Assembly: GCA_030609865.1 (NCBI GenBank)
Contig: JAUWSZ010000260.1
Location: 1-5,152, forward strand
DNA: 5,152 nucleotides
From: a bacterium
Lineage (GTDB): Bacteria; Desulfobacterota; DSWW01
Direction: 5' to 3'
The number at the start of each line of letters is the position of its first letter. The first letter of the stretch is position 1. Shown here one piece after another: positions 1 to 5,151 of this stretch. Below the pieces are notes generated by a model that worked only from the letters and a program-made list of their open reading frames with translations, made no database searches and had not been told where the DNA came from. The position numbers and the translations under genes were made by a program.

Positions 1-1122
1 CAGAAGTACCACAGTATCCTTCTCGCCGATGCTGCCCGATCCCTGGGCTACCATCCGTATCCCACTCCGATCGCCATCAACTCGGTTGCCTATCGGGATC
101 GGCCCGCATGCTCGAACTGCGGATTCTGCGGCCACCATGGATGCGCGATCAATGCCAAAGGCAGCACCGCGGTGACGGCCATCCGGGATGCCCTCCTCAC
201 AGGAAACTGTGATCTCCGTCCCAACTGCTTTGTATACAGCCTCAAGACGAACGATACAGGCACAGGCGTCGAAAGCGTGGAGTACATCGGGCCCGGAGGC
301 GAGGCCGTGAGCCAGGCGGGGGGCCTGTTCATCCTCGCCGGCAATGCGATCGAAAGTGCACGCCTGTGTCTGCTCTCCACCAGCGGGACACACCCCACCG
401 GTCTCGGCAACCGCAGCGGCCTGGCGGGCAGAAATCTGATGTTCCATCCTACCCGAAGCATCTTCGGGATTTTCCCCCAGCGCACGCACATTCACCGGGG
501 CCGAGTGGGGACGCAGGGGATGGATGACTTCCTCAAACCGCCCAACCCGGACGATCCGGACAAGCTCTTTGGCGGAGGCATCGTGGAATTCGGGGCCCAG
601 CTTCATCCGATCATGGAAGCGAAGAATCTGCCCCTCATCGGCGACAACCACAAAAAGTACATGCGCGCGAGCCCCCTCAGGGATCACCTCGGTGTGATTA
701 CCTTCATCGGTGAAGATCCGCCCGTGCCTTCGAACCGGGTCGACCTGGATCCCGAGGTCCGGGACGTCTACGGCCTCCCTGTGGCGCGAATCACCTACCA
801 GACACCCTCACACAGCAAAGCTGCGGAAAGCCGGTTCGCGCCCAGGCTGGGGAGAATCCTCTGGGAAGCAGGGGCTGTTTTCGTGATGTCGGTGCCCGAA
901 GCGCTGTGGTCTGGCGGCATTCCGCAAACCAAGCACATCTTGGGAACCCTTCGCATGGGAACCGATCCGGACCGGTCGGTAACGGACCCCTATGGGAAGT
1001 TTCACGATCTGGAAAACCTTTACTGTGCAGACGGCGGCGTGTTCGTGACCTCCACCGGGTACAACCCTACCCTGACAACCCAGGCCCTGGCCTGTCGACA
1101 GGCACACCACATACTGGAATAG
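1..1122 (+). CDS. GMC-family FAD-dependent oxidoreductase, C-terminal part (5' end outside window)
   Basis: Frame 1 is open from the first base to TAG at 1120-1122, giving 373 residues without a start, so the N-terminal FAD-binding part (the GxGxxG Rossmann motif) lies upstream of the window. The C-terminal GMC signatures are clear. A HILGTLRMG motif begins at fragment residue 312, corresponding to the first catalytic His of the family, and a GYNPTLTTQALA motif places an Asn at 355 in the second catalytic position (a His/Asn pair as in choline oxidase-type members). GMC enzymes oxidise alcohols, sugars or choline through FAD; the substrate cannot be read from this fragment. A cysteine cluster CSNCGFCGHHGC at residues 37-48 resembles the Cys-rich segment of bacterial dehydrogenase-type GMC proteins, some of which bind a [3Fe-4S] cluster. 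This hints at a dehydrogenase passing electrons to a carrier rather than an oxidase. A multihaem cytochrome follows 178 bases downstream on the same strand. Confidence 0.9.
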   Translation, partial: QKYHSILLADAARSLGYHPYPTPIAINSVAYRDRPACSNCGFCGHHGCAINAKGSTAVTAIRDALLTGNCDLRPNCFVYSLKTNDTGTGVESVEYIGPGGEAVSQAGGLFILAGNAIESARLCLLSTSGTHPTGLGNRSGLAGRNLMFHPTRSIFGIFPQRTHIHRGRVGTQGMDDFLKPPNPDDPDKLFGGGIVEFGAQLHPIMEAKNLPLIGDNHKKYMRASPLRDHLGVITFIGEDPPVPSNRVDLDPEVRDVYGLPVARITYQTPSHSKAAESRFAPRLGRILWEAGAVFVMSVPEALWSGGIPQTKHILGTLRMGTDPDRSVTDPYGKFHDLENLYCADGGVFVTSTGYNPTLTTQALACRQAHHILE

Positions 1123-1164
1123 GTGTCCCTTTGTAAGCCAAGAGAACCTCCGAGAAATGGAGCC

Positions 1165-1182
1165 CCACGGGTAAACCCGTGG
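1165..1182. repeat. Perfect 7-bp hairpin, intergenic
   Basis: CCACGGG (1165-1171), loop TAAA, CCCGTGG (1176-1182). It lies 43 bases after the flavoprotein stop codon. No T-run follows, so it is not a standard rho-independent terminator. GC-rich hairpins of this form are common at the ends of IS200/IS605-type elements and in REP-like sequences, but no transposase is present, so the origin is open. Confidence 0.6.
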
Positions 1183-1275
1183 TCCCATCAAAACGCCTGG
1201 GGCGACATCACGCCGAAGCTCACAAAAGCGAGCTTCGAAGGATGCGTATTCATCCACGACCAAGGCCGTGGTCCC
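1177..1275 (+). repeat. Direct repeat CCGTGGTCCC (two copies)
   Basis: The 10-mer CCGTGGTCCC occurs at 1177-1186 and again at 1266-1275, 89 bases apart. Each copy forms the right arm of a stem: the strong one at 1165-1182, and a weaker one in which CCACG at 1254-1258 pairs with CGTGG at 1267-1271. The two related hairpins bracket the 8-bp hairpin at 1214-1237, giving a compact structured block of roughly 110 bases. Confidence 0.45.
1214..1237. repeat. Perfect 8-bp hairpin, intergenic
   Basis: CGAAGCTC (1214-1221), 8-base loop ACAAAAGC, GAGCTTCG (1230-1237). This is the second strong stem-loop in the 178-base gap between the flavoprotein and cytochrome genes. No T-tract follows. It may be mRNA structure in the cytochrome leader, a processing site, or part of a small repeated element. 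Confidence 0.6.
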
Positions 1276-1289
1276 CTGCGAAGGCGGAT

Positions 1290-1293
1290 GGAG
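1290..1293 (+). promoter_or_regulatory. Ribosome binding site deciding the cytochrome start
   Basis: GGAG at 1290-1293 sits 7 bases before ATG 1301. The in-frame GTG codons at 1268 and 1295 have no properly spaced Shine-Dalgarno. Starting at 1301 also gives a compact lipoprotein signal peptide. Confidence 0.65.
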
Positions 1294-1300
1294 CGTGAGA

Positions 1301-2944
1301 ATGCGGATGATCAGCATTACGGGCCAAAGACGATGGTCCCTGTTCTTCGGCCTGTTCCTCGTTCTGGCGTCCTGCGGGGGCGACGACGAGTCTGCCGAGG
1401 TGAGTTCCGGAGATTGCGCCGGCTGCCACACGGCAGAGGCAGCGGCCTGGGAAAACTTCTCCTCCCATAAGGGGATCTACAAGACCTGCGACTTCTGCCA
1501 CGAAGAGGCGGCACAGGAGCCGGGAGAAGGACACAGGAACTCACCCTGGTGTGATCAGTGCCACAGCGAACACAGGCATCCGCCGGAGCGAATCCTGGAT
1601 GATGGAGGGCTGCTGTTCTTTACATGCATGTCCTGTCACAACCCGATGGGCTCCAGGAACCTCTACTTGATTCGGGAGCAGATCCTCGTCGAGCCAGGCA
1701 AGCGCGTCCCTGTGGATTTCCGCAACACAGAAGGCCGGGCCGATTTCAGCTATGCCGAACTCGGAACCGATGACGGGGGACAGAACGGCAAGGAAGCCGG
1801 TTCCGGGCTCTGTGAGGTGTGTCACGCCAAGACGAGTGCCTACAACAACAACGGTACGGGAAGGGGGCATTACAGGAGCTGGTGTGTGGCATGCCACGAT
1901 CACGCTATCGCCTTCGGGGTCGAGTCCACCTGCACAATGTGCCACAACGAGGAGGTGGACAATGTCTACGACAGCCTGCACACGATGCGCAAGGGCATGG
2001 AGACCTGGTACGTTGCCGAGAACGGAGGGTTCGAGGGGCTTACGGGCGTGCCTTACGACGAGCTGGCCTGCAAGGACTGCCACCGATCCGATCAGCCTAA
2101 TTGGGAAGCCCCCAACTGCAAGGACTGCCACGAAACGAACGATCCCGAGACTGAACAGGAGACTTGTCTCAAGTGCCACGGTCGCCAGGCCGCTGAGATC
2201 AACACACACCAGTTGACGGATGTTCACCGTGATGCCGGCATGGGTTGCGTGGACTGCCACGATTTCGACGACATCCACGACGACGGGGTCGAGTACGACT
2301 CGATGTTCGATCCAGGCACCATGGATGCCAAGTGCGAGGACTGCCACACCTCTGTCCCGGACAACAGCTACCATGGCCTTCACGATGGAACCGTGGATTG
2401 CAGCGCATGCCACACGCAGACGGTCGTCTCCTGCTACAACTGCCATTTCGACTCCGAGGTGGCCGGCAAGGGGAAGGTCGCATACGGGCAATTCAAGGAT
2501 TGGAAATTCCTACTGAACCGAGACGGGAAGGCCTATCCGGGCAACATCCAGGCGCTGAAGTTCGGAAAGATCGAGGACGGCACGGATGCCACCTTTGTGG
2601 TGATCGCCCCTTATTACTCGCACTCGGTCGCAAGGAAGGCGGTCGATTGTGACGATTGCCACGGAAGCGAGCTTCTGAACGAGTACCTGTCCACGGGCAT
2701 GATTCAGGTCGTCAAGTGGAATACGGGAACCAGGAAGCTCGAGCAGGCTACAGGAATCATACCGGTACCTCCGGACTACGAGACCGCGCTGCAGTTCGAT
2801 TTCGTAGACTGGGACGGCGTGACACGAGATCAAGACGACAAGCCCGTCTGGACCTTCTTCAAGTCCACGACCGATGCGTTCCATATGATCGAGAAGTACG
2901 GAGCCCCCCTGACCAACGCGCAAATCAATGCACTCAAGGAATGA
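1301..2944 (+). CDS. 15-haem c-type cytochrome, predicted lipoprotein
   Basis: This encodes 547 residues from ATG 1301. The N-terminus is a lipoprotein signal: Arg10-Arg11, a hydrophobic run at about 12-23, then lipobox L-A-S-C with lipidated Cys25. Residue +2 is Gly rather than Asp, so outer-membrane sorting is plausible. The mature part has 15 CXXCH haem c motifs beginning at Cys 39, 63, 84, 109, 171, 195, 211, 257, 273, 289, 316, 345, 367, 378 and 450. Many other histidines could serve as distal ligands. The haem-rich part is followed by about 93 residues with no haem site. Haem c proteins of this density act as electron conduits outside the cytoplasmic membrane; donor and acceptor are unknown. 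I recognise the multihaem cytochrome superfamily but no named gene. The upstream flavoprotein is a candidate electron donor by adjacency. No C-terminal membrane anchor is visible. Confidence 0.93.
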   Translation: MRMISITGQRRWSLFFGLFLVLASCGGDDESAEVSSGDCAGCHTAEAAAWENFSSHKGIYKTCDFCHEEAAQEPGEGHRNSPWCDQCHSEHRHPPERILDDGGLLFFTCMSCHNPMGSRNLYLIREQILVEPGKRVPVDFRNTEGRADFSYAELGTDDGGQNGKEAGSGLCEVCHAKTSAYNNNGTGRGHYRSWCVACHDHAIAFGVESTCTMCHNEEVDNVYDSLHTMRKGMETWYVAENGGFEGLTGVPYDELACKDCHRSDQPNWEAPNCKDCHETNDPETEQETCLKCHGRQAAEINTHQLTDVHRDAGMGCVDCHDFDDIHDDGVEYDSMFDPGTMDAKCEDCHTSVPDNSYHGLHDGTVDCSACHTQTVVSCYNCHFDSEVAGKGKVAYGQFKDWKFLLNRDGKAYPGNIQALKFGKIEDGTDATFVVIAPYYSHSVARKAVDCDDCHGSELLNEYLSTGMIQVVKWNTGTRKLEQATGIIPVPPDYETALQFDFVDWDGVTRDQDDKPVWTFFKSTTDAFHMIEKYGAPLTNAQINALKE

Positions 2945-2997
2945 GTCATATTCAAATCAGTCATGTTCGAAAAAACGGGGATTCGGAAATAGAGAGG

Positions 2998-3003
2998 AAG
3001 GAG
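2998..3003 (+). promoter_or_regulatory. Strong ribosome binding site for the 3011 ORF
   Basis: AAGGAG lies 7 bases before ATG 3011, inside a purine-rich stretch (2989-3005). It is the best Shine-Dalgarno in the window and fixes the start. The rest of the 66-base gap after the cytochrome stop shows no clear promoter or terminator hairpin. Confidence 0.75.
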
Positions 3004-3010
3004 AACTCAA

Positions 3011-3670
3011 ATGGCAGCAAAGGCCCCGAAAGCAACTTGTTTACTCTGCAATTCTAAATACACAGGACCGGGTATGACTAGGCATTTGAAGTCTTGTCTT
3101 CCCAATAGTATGCAGCATTGGGCAAAACAGCATAGAGGCAAAGATCAATCCTTTCTTCATATTCAGGTCACAGCCGTTTACTCCCCGGGCTACTGGTTGC
3201 ATCTGAAAGTCAATAGCAACACCTCATTGGGTAGTTTAGACCAATTCCTGAGGGATATTTGGTTAGAGTGCTGTGGCCATATGAGTGCCTTTAGATATGC
3301 AAGAAATGAACTGGGCATGAATCGAAAACTCAAGGACGTGCTGGAGCCAGGGATGGAGTTGCTCTACGAGTATGATTTTGGCACTACTACAGAGCTTTCA
3401 ATCAAGGTCCTCGGAGAGTATTCTGGTCCCATGGAGAAGAAGCAACCTGTACAGATTTTGGCCAGAAATGAAGCCCCTGAAATTCCATGCGACGAATGCG
3501 GCGAATCCTCTGATGTGTTGATTTGTACTGAGTGCCAATGGGAGGGGGCGGGTTGGCTATGCCAGAACTGTTCGGAGGATCATGAATGTAATGAAGAAAT
3601 GTTCTTACCGGTTGTTAATTCACCAAGAACGGGTGTATGCGGATATACGGGAGAATTAGAGCCATGGTAA
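3011..3670 (+). CDS. Zinc-finger protein with a pRiA4b ORF-3-like core
   Basis: 219 residues in three visible parts. Residues 10-29 form a C-x2-C-x11-H-x3-C pattern (Cys10, Cys13, His25, Cys29), a probable zinc finger. The middle, about 48-135, looks like a divergent plasmid pRiA4b ORF-3 domain: a His-x-Ser-Ala-Phe segment near residue 90 and LYEYDFG at 118-124, the same YEYDFG signature found in the 4207 gene. The C-terminal part has CxxC pairs at 160/163, 172/175 and 184/187 plus His191 and Cys193, enough for two zinc ions. The biochemical role of the family is not established; nucleic-acid or protein binding is inference from the zinc sites. The gene is more AT-rich than the cytochrome gene before it, and an attC-like repeat starts 5 bases after its stop, so it is probably an integron cassette gene. 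ORF confidence is high; domain assignment is moderate. Confidence 0.85.
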   Translation: MAAKAPKATCLLCNSKYTGPGMTRHLKSCLPNSMQHWAKQHRGKDQSFLHIQVTAVYSPGYWLHLKVNSNTSLGSLDQFLRDIWLECCGHMSAFRYARNELGMNRKLKDVLEPGMELLYEYDFGTTTELSIKVLGEYSGPMEKKQPVQILARNEAPEIPCDECGESSDVLICTECQWEGAGWLCQNCSEDHECNEEMFLPVVNSPRTGVCGYTGELEPW

Positions 3671-3675
3671 ACAAA

Positions 3676-3738
3676 GCATAACACCCGGCTAGAGCTGCCA
3701 GTGGATTCGCCCCCGCAGCTGAGCCCGAGTCGTTATCT
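3676..3738 (+). other. attC-like integron recombination site 1
   Basis: A 63-base imperfect inverted repeat. The outer 5' box is GCATAAC (3676-3682) and the outer 3' box is GTTATCT (3732-3738); ATAAC/GTTAT pair over 5 bp. Inside, GGCT (3687-3690) pairs with AGCC (3722-3725) and AGCTGC (3693-3698) with GCAGCT (3715-3720). The 5' arm carries one more unpaired base than the 3' arm between these stems (A3691, G3692 against G3721), like the extrahelical base of attC sites. A 16-base apical loop remains. Location fits: 5 bases after one stop codon and 27 bases before the next ATG. The 3' box matches the GTTRRRY consensus only in part (GTTA then diverges). Confidence 0.72.
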
Positions 3739-3761
3739 GAAAAAAAATGTGAGAAGAAACG

Positions 3762-4151
3762 ATGGATCTTTATGGAATAAAGCAAGCCATTTTAGATCTT
3801 ACAGATATTGAATTCGTTGGATTCCAGAATTGGTTCGATAAAATAGGATGCAAGCGAATAAATAAGAATGCCAAAAGAAGTAAAATAAGGCAGGCGGTTA
3901 TAAATCTGACAGAAAAGGACTTTGACGATTTCTGGGACTGGTATGAAGATTTATGCGACGAACGATGGGCCGAGGAAGTGGAAAATAATCCAATAGCTCG
4001 TCAGTGCTTGGAAATTGGATACATGATAATGAGCAAGCCTGATCCCGGTAAGTTCCTTGCTGATTTGCTCAACGGGGGTAACGAAGCAAAAGAGAAAGAT
4101 CAAGATAACCAGTCAGTTCAGCAGGCAGGCAGGGACGAACGACCGAAATAA
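3762..4151 (+). CDS. Small acidic protein with internal duplication, cassette gene of unknown function
   Basis: 129 residues from ATG 3762, preceded by a weak purine-rich site (GAGAAG). The N-terminal half is two copies of a helical motif offset by 36 residues: Ile6/Ile42, Gln8/Gln44, Ala9/Ala45, Leu13/Leu49, Thr14/Thr50, Phe18/Phe54, Phe21/Phe57 and Trp24/Trp60 are identical, with conservative changes between. The pattern (I-x-x-A-I-x-x-L-T, acidic, F-x-x-F-x-x-W-[FY]-[DE]) recalls the short helical segment of some small bacterial antitoxin proteins, but this is resemblance only and no toxin partner is evident. The C-terminus (about 107-129) is charged and Gln-rich, probably disordered. No signal peptide or membrane segment, so cytoplasmic. 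AT-rich codon use sets it apart from the cytochrome gene. It follows attC-like site 1 and may share a cassette with the 4207 gene. Confidence 0.85.
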   Translation: MDLYGIKQAILDLTDIEFVGFQNWFDKIGCKRINKNAKRSKIRQAVINLTEKDFDDFWDWYEDLCDERWAEEVENNPIARQCLEIGYMIMSKPDPGKFLADLLNGGNEAKEKDQDNQSVQQAGRDERPK

Positions 4152-4189
4152 TAGAAGTATTATCTGCCCTGTCTGCTGCTGACTTCTAT
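4151..4189. repeat. Inverted repeat between the 3762 and 4207 genes
   Basis: ATAGAAGT (4151-4158) and ACTTCTAT (4182-4189) are perfect 8-bp arms around a 23-base interior. The left arm overlaps the stop codon of the upstream gene. It lacks the AAC/GTT outer boxes and bulged arms of the two attC-like sites, and no T-run follows, so neither attC nor terminator is supported. It could be an mRNA structure separating two genes of one transcript. Confidence 0.4.
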
Positions 4190-4206
4190 GATAGGATTGA
4201 ACAACG

Positions 4207-4839
4207 ATGAAAAAGGATCAGACCCACGTGGTCTATCAGTTTAAGGTTACCCTCAATGAGATCGAGCCACCCATTTGGCGGCGGATACAGGTCCCAACCA
4301 AGTATAACTTCTGGGATTTGCATGTGGCGATACAGGATGCAATGGGTTGGCTCGACTACCACCTACATGCTTTTCGTTTCCACAAGAAACACAAGCACAA
4401 AGTCACAGAGATAGGCATTCCTGGAGACGAGTTCGACGACCAGGTTGTCCTGCCCGGCTGGGAAATCCCGATCAGTGACCACTTCACCGAACCAGGAAAA
4501 GCTGCCTTGTACGAATACGATTTTGGTGACGGATGGGAACACGAGGTCCTGCTCGAGGGCGTTCTCCTGAAGGAACAAGGAGCCAAGTACCCTAGATGCA
4601 TCGCCGGCGAACGCGCCTGTCCCCCGGAAGACTGCGGAAGTGTCCCAGGCTATTATAATCTTCTAGAGATCATCAAAGACCCAGGCCATGGGGAATATGA
4701 GCAGACCATCGGCTGGTTAAAGGGCCACGCCAAGAAGTACTATCCGTATGATCCAGAGGAGTTCCATCCAGAGAAGGTTCGTTTTGACAACCCGAAGAGG
4801 CGATGGCGCATCGCGTTTTCCGAAGACACCGACGAATGA
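4207..4839 (+). CDS. Plasmid pRiA4b ORF-3 family protein
   Basis: 210 residues spanning the expected family motifs in order: YQFKVTLNEIEPPIWRRI (10-27), FWDLHVAIQDAMGWLDYHLH (35-54), YEYDFGDGWEH (102-112), and the cysteine segment around 128-150 with Cys131, Cys138, Cys143 and P-P-E-D-C-G, followed by GYYNLLEII. These are hallmarks of the PRiA4_ORF3 domain named after a protein of Agrobacterium rhizogenes plasmid pRiA4b. Proteins of this family are frequent on plasmids and other mobile DNA; their molecular activity is not established. The cysteines and histidines could bind metal, which is inference. The start has AGGA 10 bases upstream. No signal peptide, so cytoplasmic. It is 55 bases after the 3762 gene with no convincing attC between, and attC-like site 2 starts 2 bases after its stop. 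The 3011 gene appears to be a distant relative. Confidence 0.93.
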   Translation: MKKDQTHVVYQFKVTLNEIEPPIWRRIQVPTKYNFWDLHVAIQDAMGWLDYHLHAFRFHKKHKHKVTEIGIPGDEFDDQVVLPGWEIPISDHFTEPGKAALYEYDFGDGWEHEVLLEGVLLKEQGAKYPRCIAGERACPPEDCGSVPGYYNLLEIIKDPGHGEYEQTIGWLKGHAKKYYPYDPEEFHPEKVRFDNPKRRWRIAFSEDTDE

Positions 4840-4841
4840 AA

Positions 4842-4917
4842 TCCTAACACGGCCCTGCACGCGGACTTCATACAGAGCTAGCGCGCTGTACCTAGCCGGT
4901 GAGGGCCACCGTTCTGG
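4842..4917 (+). other. attC-like integron recombination site 2
   Basis: Long imperfect hairpin with attC layout. The 5' outer box is TCCTAAC (4842-4848) and the 3' box starts GTT at 4911. AAC/GTT pair, and ATCC (4841-4844) pairs with GGAT (4916-4919). After a short unpaired spacer, GGCCCT (4851-4856) pairs with AGGGCC (4902-4907), CAC (4858-4860) with GTG (4899-4901) and CGG (4862-4864) with CCG (4896-4898). G4857 and G4861 are left bulged, both on the 5' arm, as extrahelical bases are in known attC sites. TACAG/CTGTA (4871-4875, 4886-4890) closes the tip. The 5' box fits RYYYAAC at six of seven positions; the 3' box GTTCTGG departs from GTTRRRY. It starts 2 bases after one stop codon, and the next ATG comes 14 bases after GTT. 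Confidence 0.78.
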
Positions 4918-4927
4918 ATATGTAGAA

Positions 4928-5101
4928 ATGAACGAAAAAGTAACAGTCATACGGTTCCCTCCTGATCCTCGAAAGAGGGAATCACGGCTAGATGCGGATG
5001 CCGTGTACCAGTTTGAGTCGTGGGAGGCATATCAGGAACTGCTCGATAAGGAGGACTACCCCAATCTGGTCAGGTACACCAAGCAACAGGTGACACGTTG
5101 A
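4928..5101 (+). CDS. Hypothetical 57-residue protein, probable cassette gene
   Basis: ATG 4928 to TGA 5099-5101. The frame is open further upstream, but that stretch overlaps the 4207 gene and attC-like site 2. ATG 4928, 14 bases after the GTT of the site, is the first start in a cassette-like position. The Shine-Dalgarno is poor (GGA at 4916-4918, or GTAGAA), as is often seen in cassettes with short leaders. The product is highly charged, with a basic PRKR stretch at about 14-17, an aromatic/acidic segment near YQFESWEAYQELL (27-39) and no signal peptide, membrane segment or cysteine. I recognise no family. The stop codon lies inside the first unit of a tandem repeat, so the C-terminal end may have been altered by repeat expansion. 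It could be a real small protein or a shortened version of a longer one. Confidence 0.55.
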   Translation: MNEKVTVIRFPPDPRKRESRLDADAVYQFESWEAYQELLDKEDYPNLVRYTKQQVTR

Positions 5102-5128
5102 CACGGCGTTGACACGGCGTTGACACGG
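5096..5128 (+). repeat. Three tandem 11-bp repeats CGTTGACACGG
   Basis: Perfect copies at 5096-5106, 5107-5117 and 5118-5128, with a fragmentary TGACACG just before (5091-5097). The first copy contains the TGA stop of the 57-residue ORF. The core TTGACACGG resembles CTAACACGG at the start of attC-like site 2 (one substitution within TAACACGGC), so the array may be an expanded 5' box of a third attC cut by the window edge. Three units are too few and too short for a CRISPR. Confidence 0.75.
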
Positions 5129-5134
5129 GTCGGA

Positions 5135-5151
5135 TCAAGGCAACCCCTTGA
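5135..5151. repeat. Short hairpin at right edge
   Basis: TCAAGG (5135-5140), loop CAACC, CCTTGA (5146-5151). A 6-bp stem immediately after the tandem repeats. It could be part of a third attC-like structure or the beginning of a terminator; the window ends before this can be decided. Confidence 0.35.

Noticed and set aside
1268..1300. GTG start 11 codons upstream for the cytochrome
   Set aside because: No spaced Shine-Dalgarno, it overlaps a hairpin, and it would lengthen the lipoprotein signal. ATG 1301 with GGAG 7 bases upstream fits better.
808..1431. 207-codon minus-strand frame across the intergenic gap
   Set aside because: It overlaps the catalytic end of the flavoprotein and the cytochrome signal peptide, and its translation shows no recognisable motif.
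1541..2491. 316-codon open frame on the minus strand opposite the cytochrome gene
   Set aside because: It is the antisense shadow of a GC-rich gene with 15 CXXCH motifs on the other strand. Its translation is an unstructured run of Val/Ala/His with no domain signature.
4104..4166. Possible third attC between the 3762 and 4207 genes (GATAAC ... TTATC, with TTATCTG as in site 1)
   Set aside because: The outer boxes pair weakly, the 3' box lacks GTT, no inner stem with the right bulge pattern forms, and it would begin inside coding sequence.
3762..4839. Naming the gene pair a toxin-antitoxin system
   Set aside because: Only a loose resemblance of one helical motif to antitoxins; no toxin fold or active-site motif is visible in the partner.
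4748..4927. Upstream extension of the 57-residue ORF to an ATG at 4748
   Set aside because: It overlaps the well-supported pRiA4b ORF-3 gene in another frame and runs through attC-like site 2.
5098..5125. Functional sigma-70 promoter from the TTGACA boxes
   Set aside because: No TATAAT-like hexamer lies at the right distance within the window; the hexamer repeats simply because the 11-bp unit repeats.
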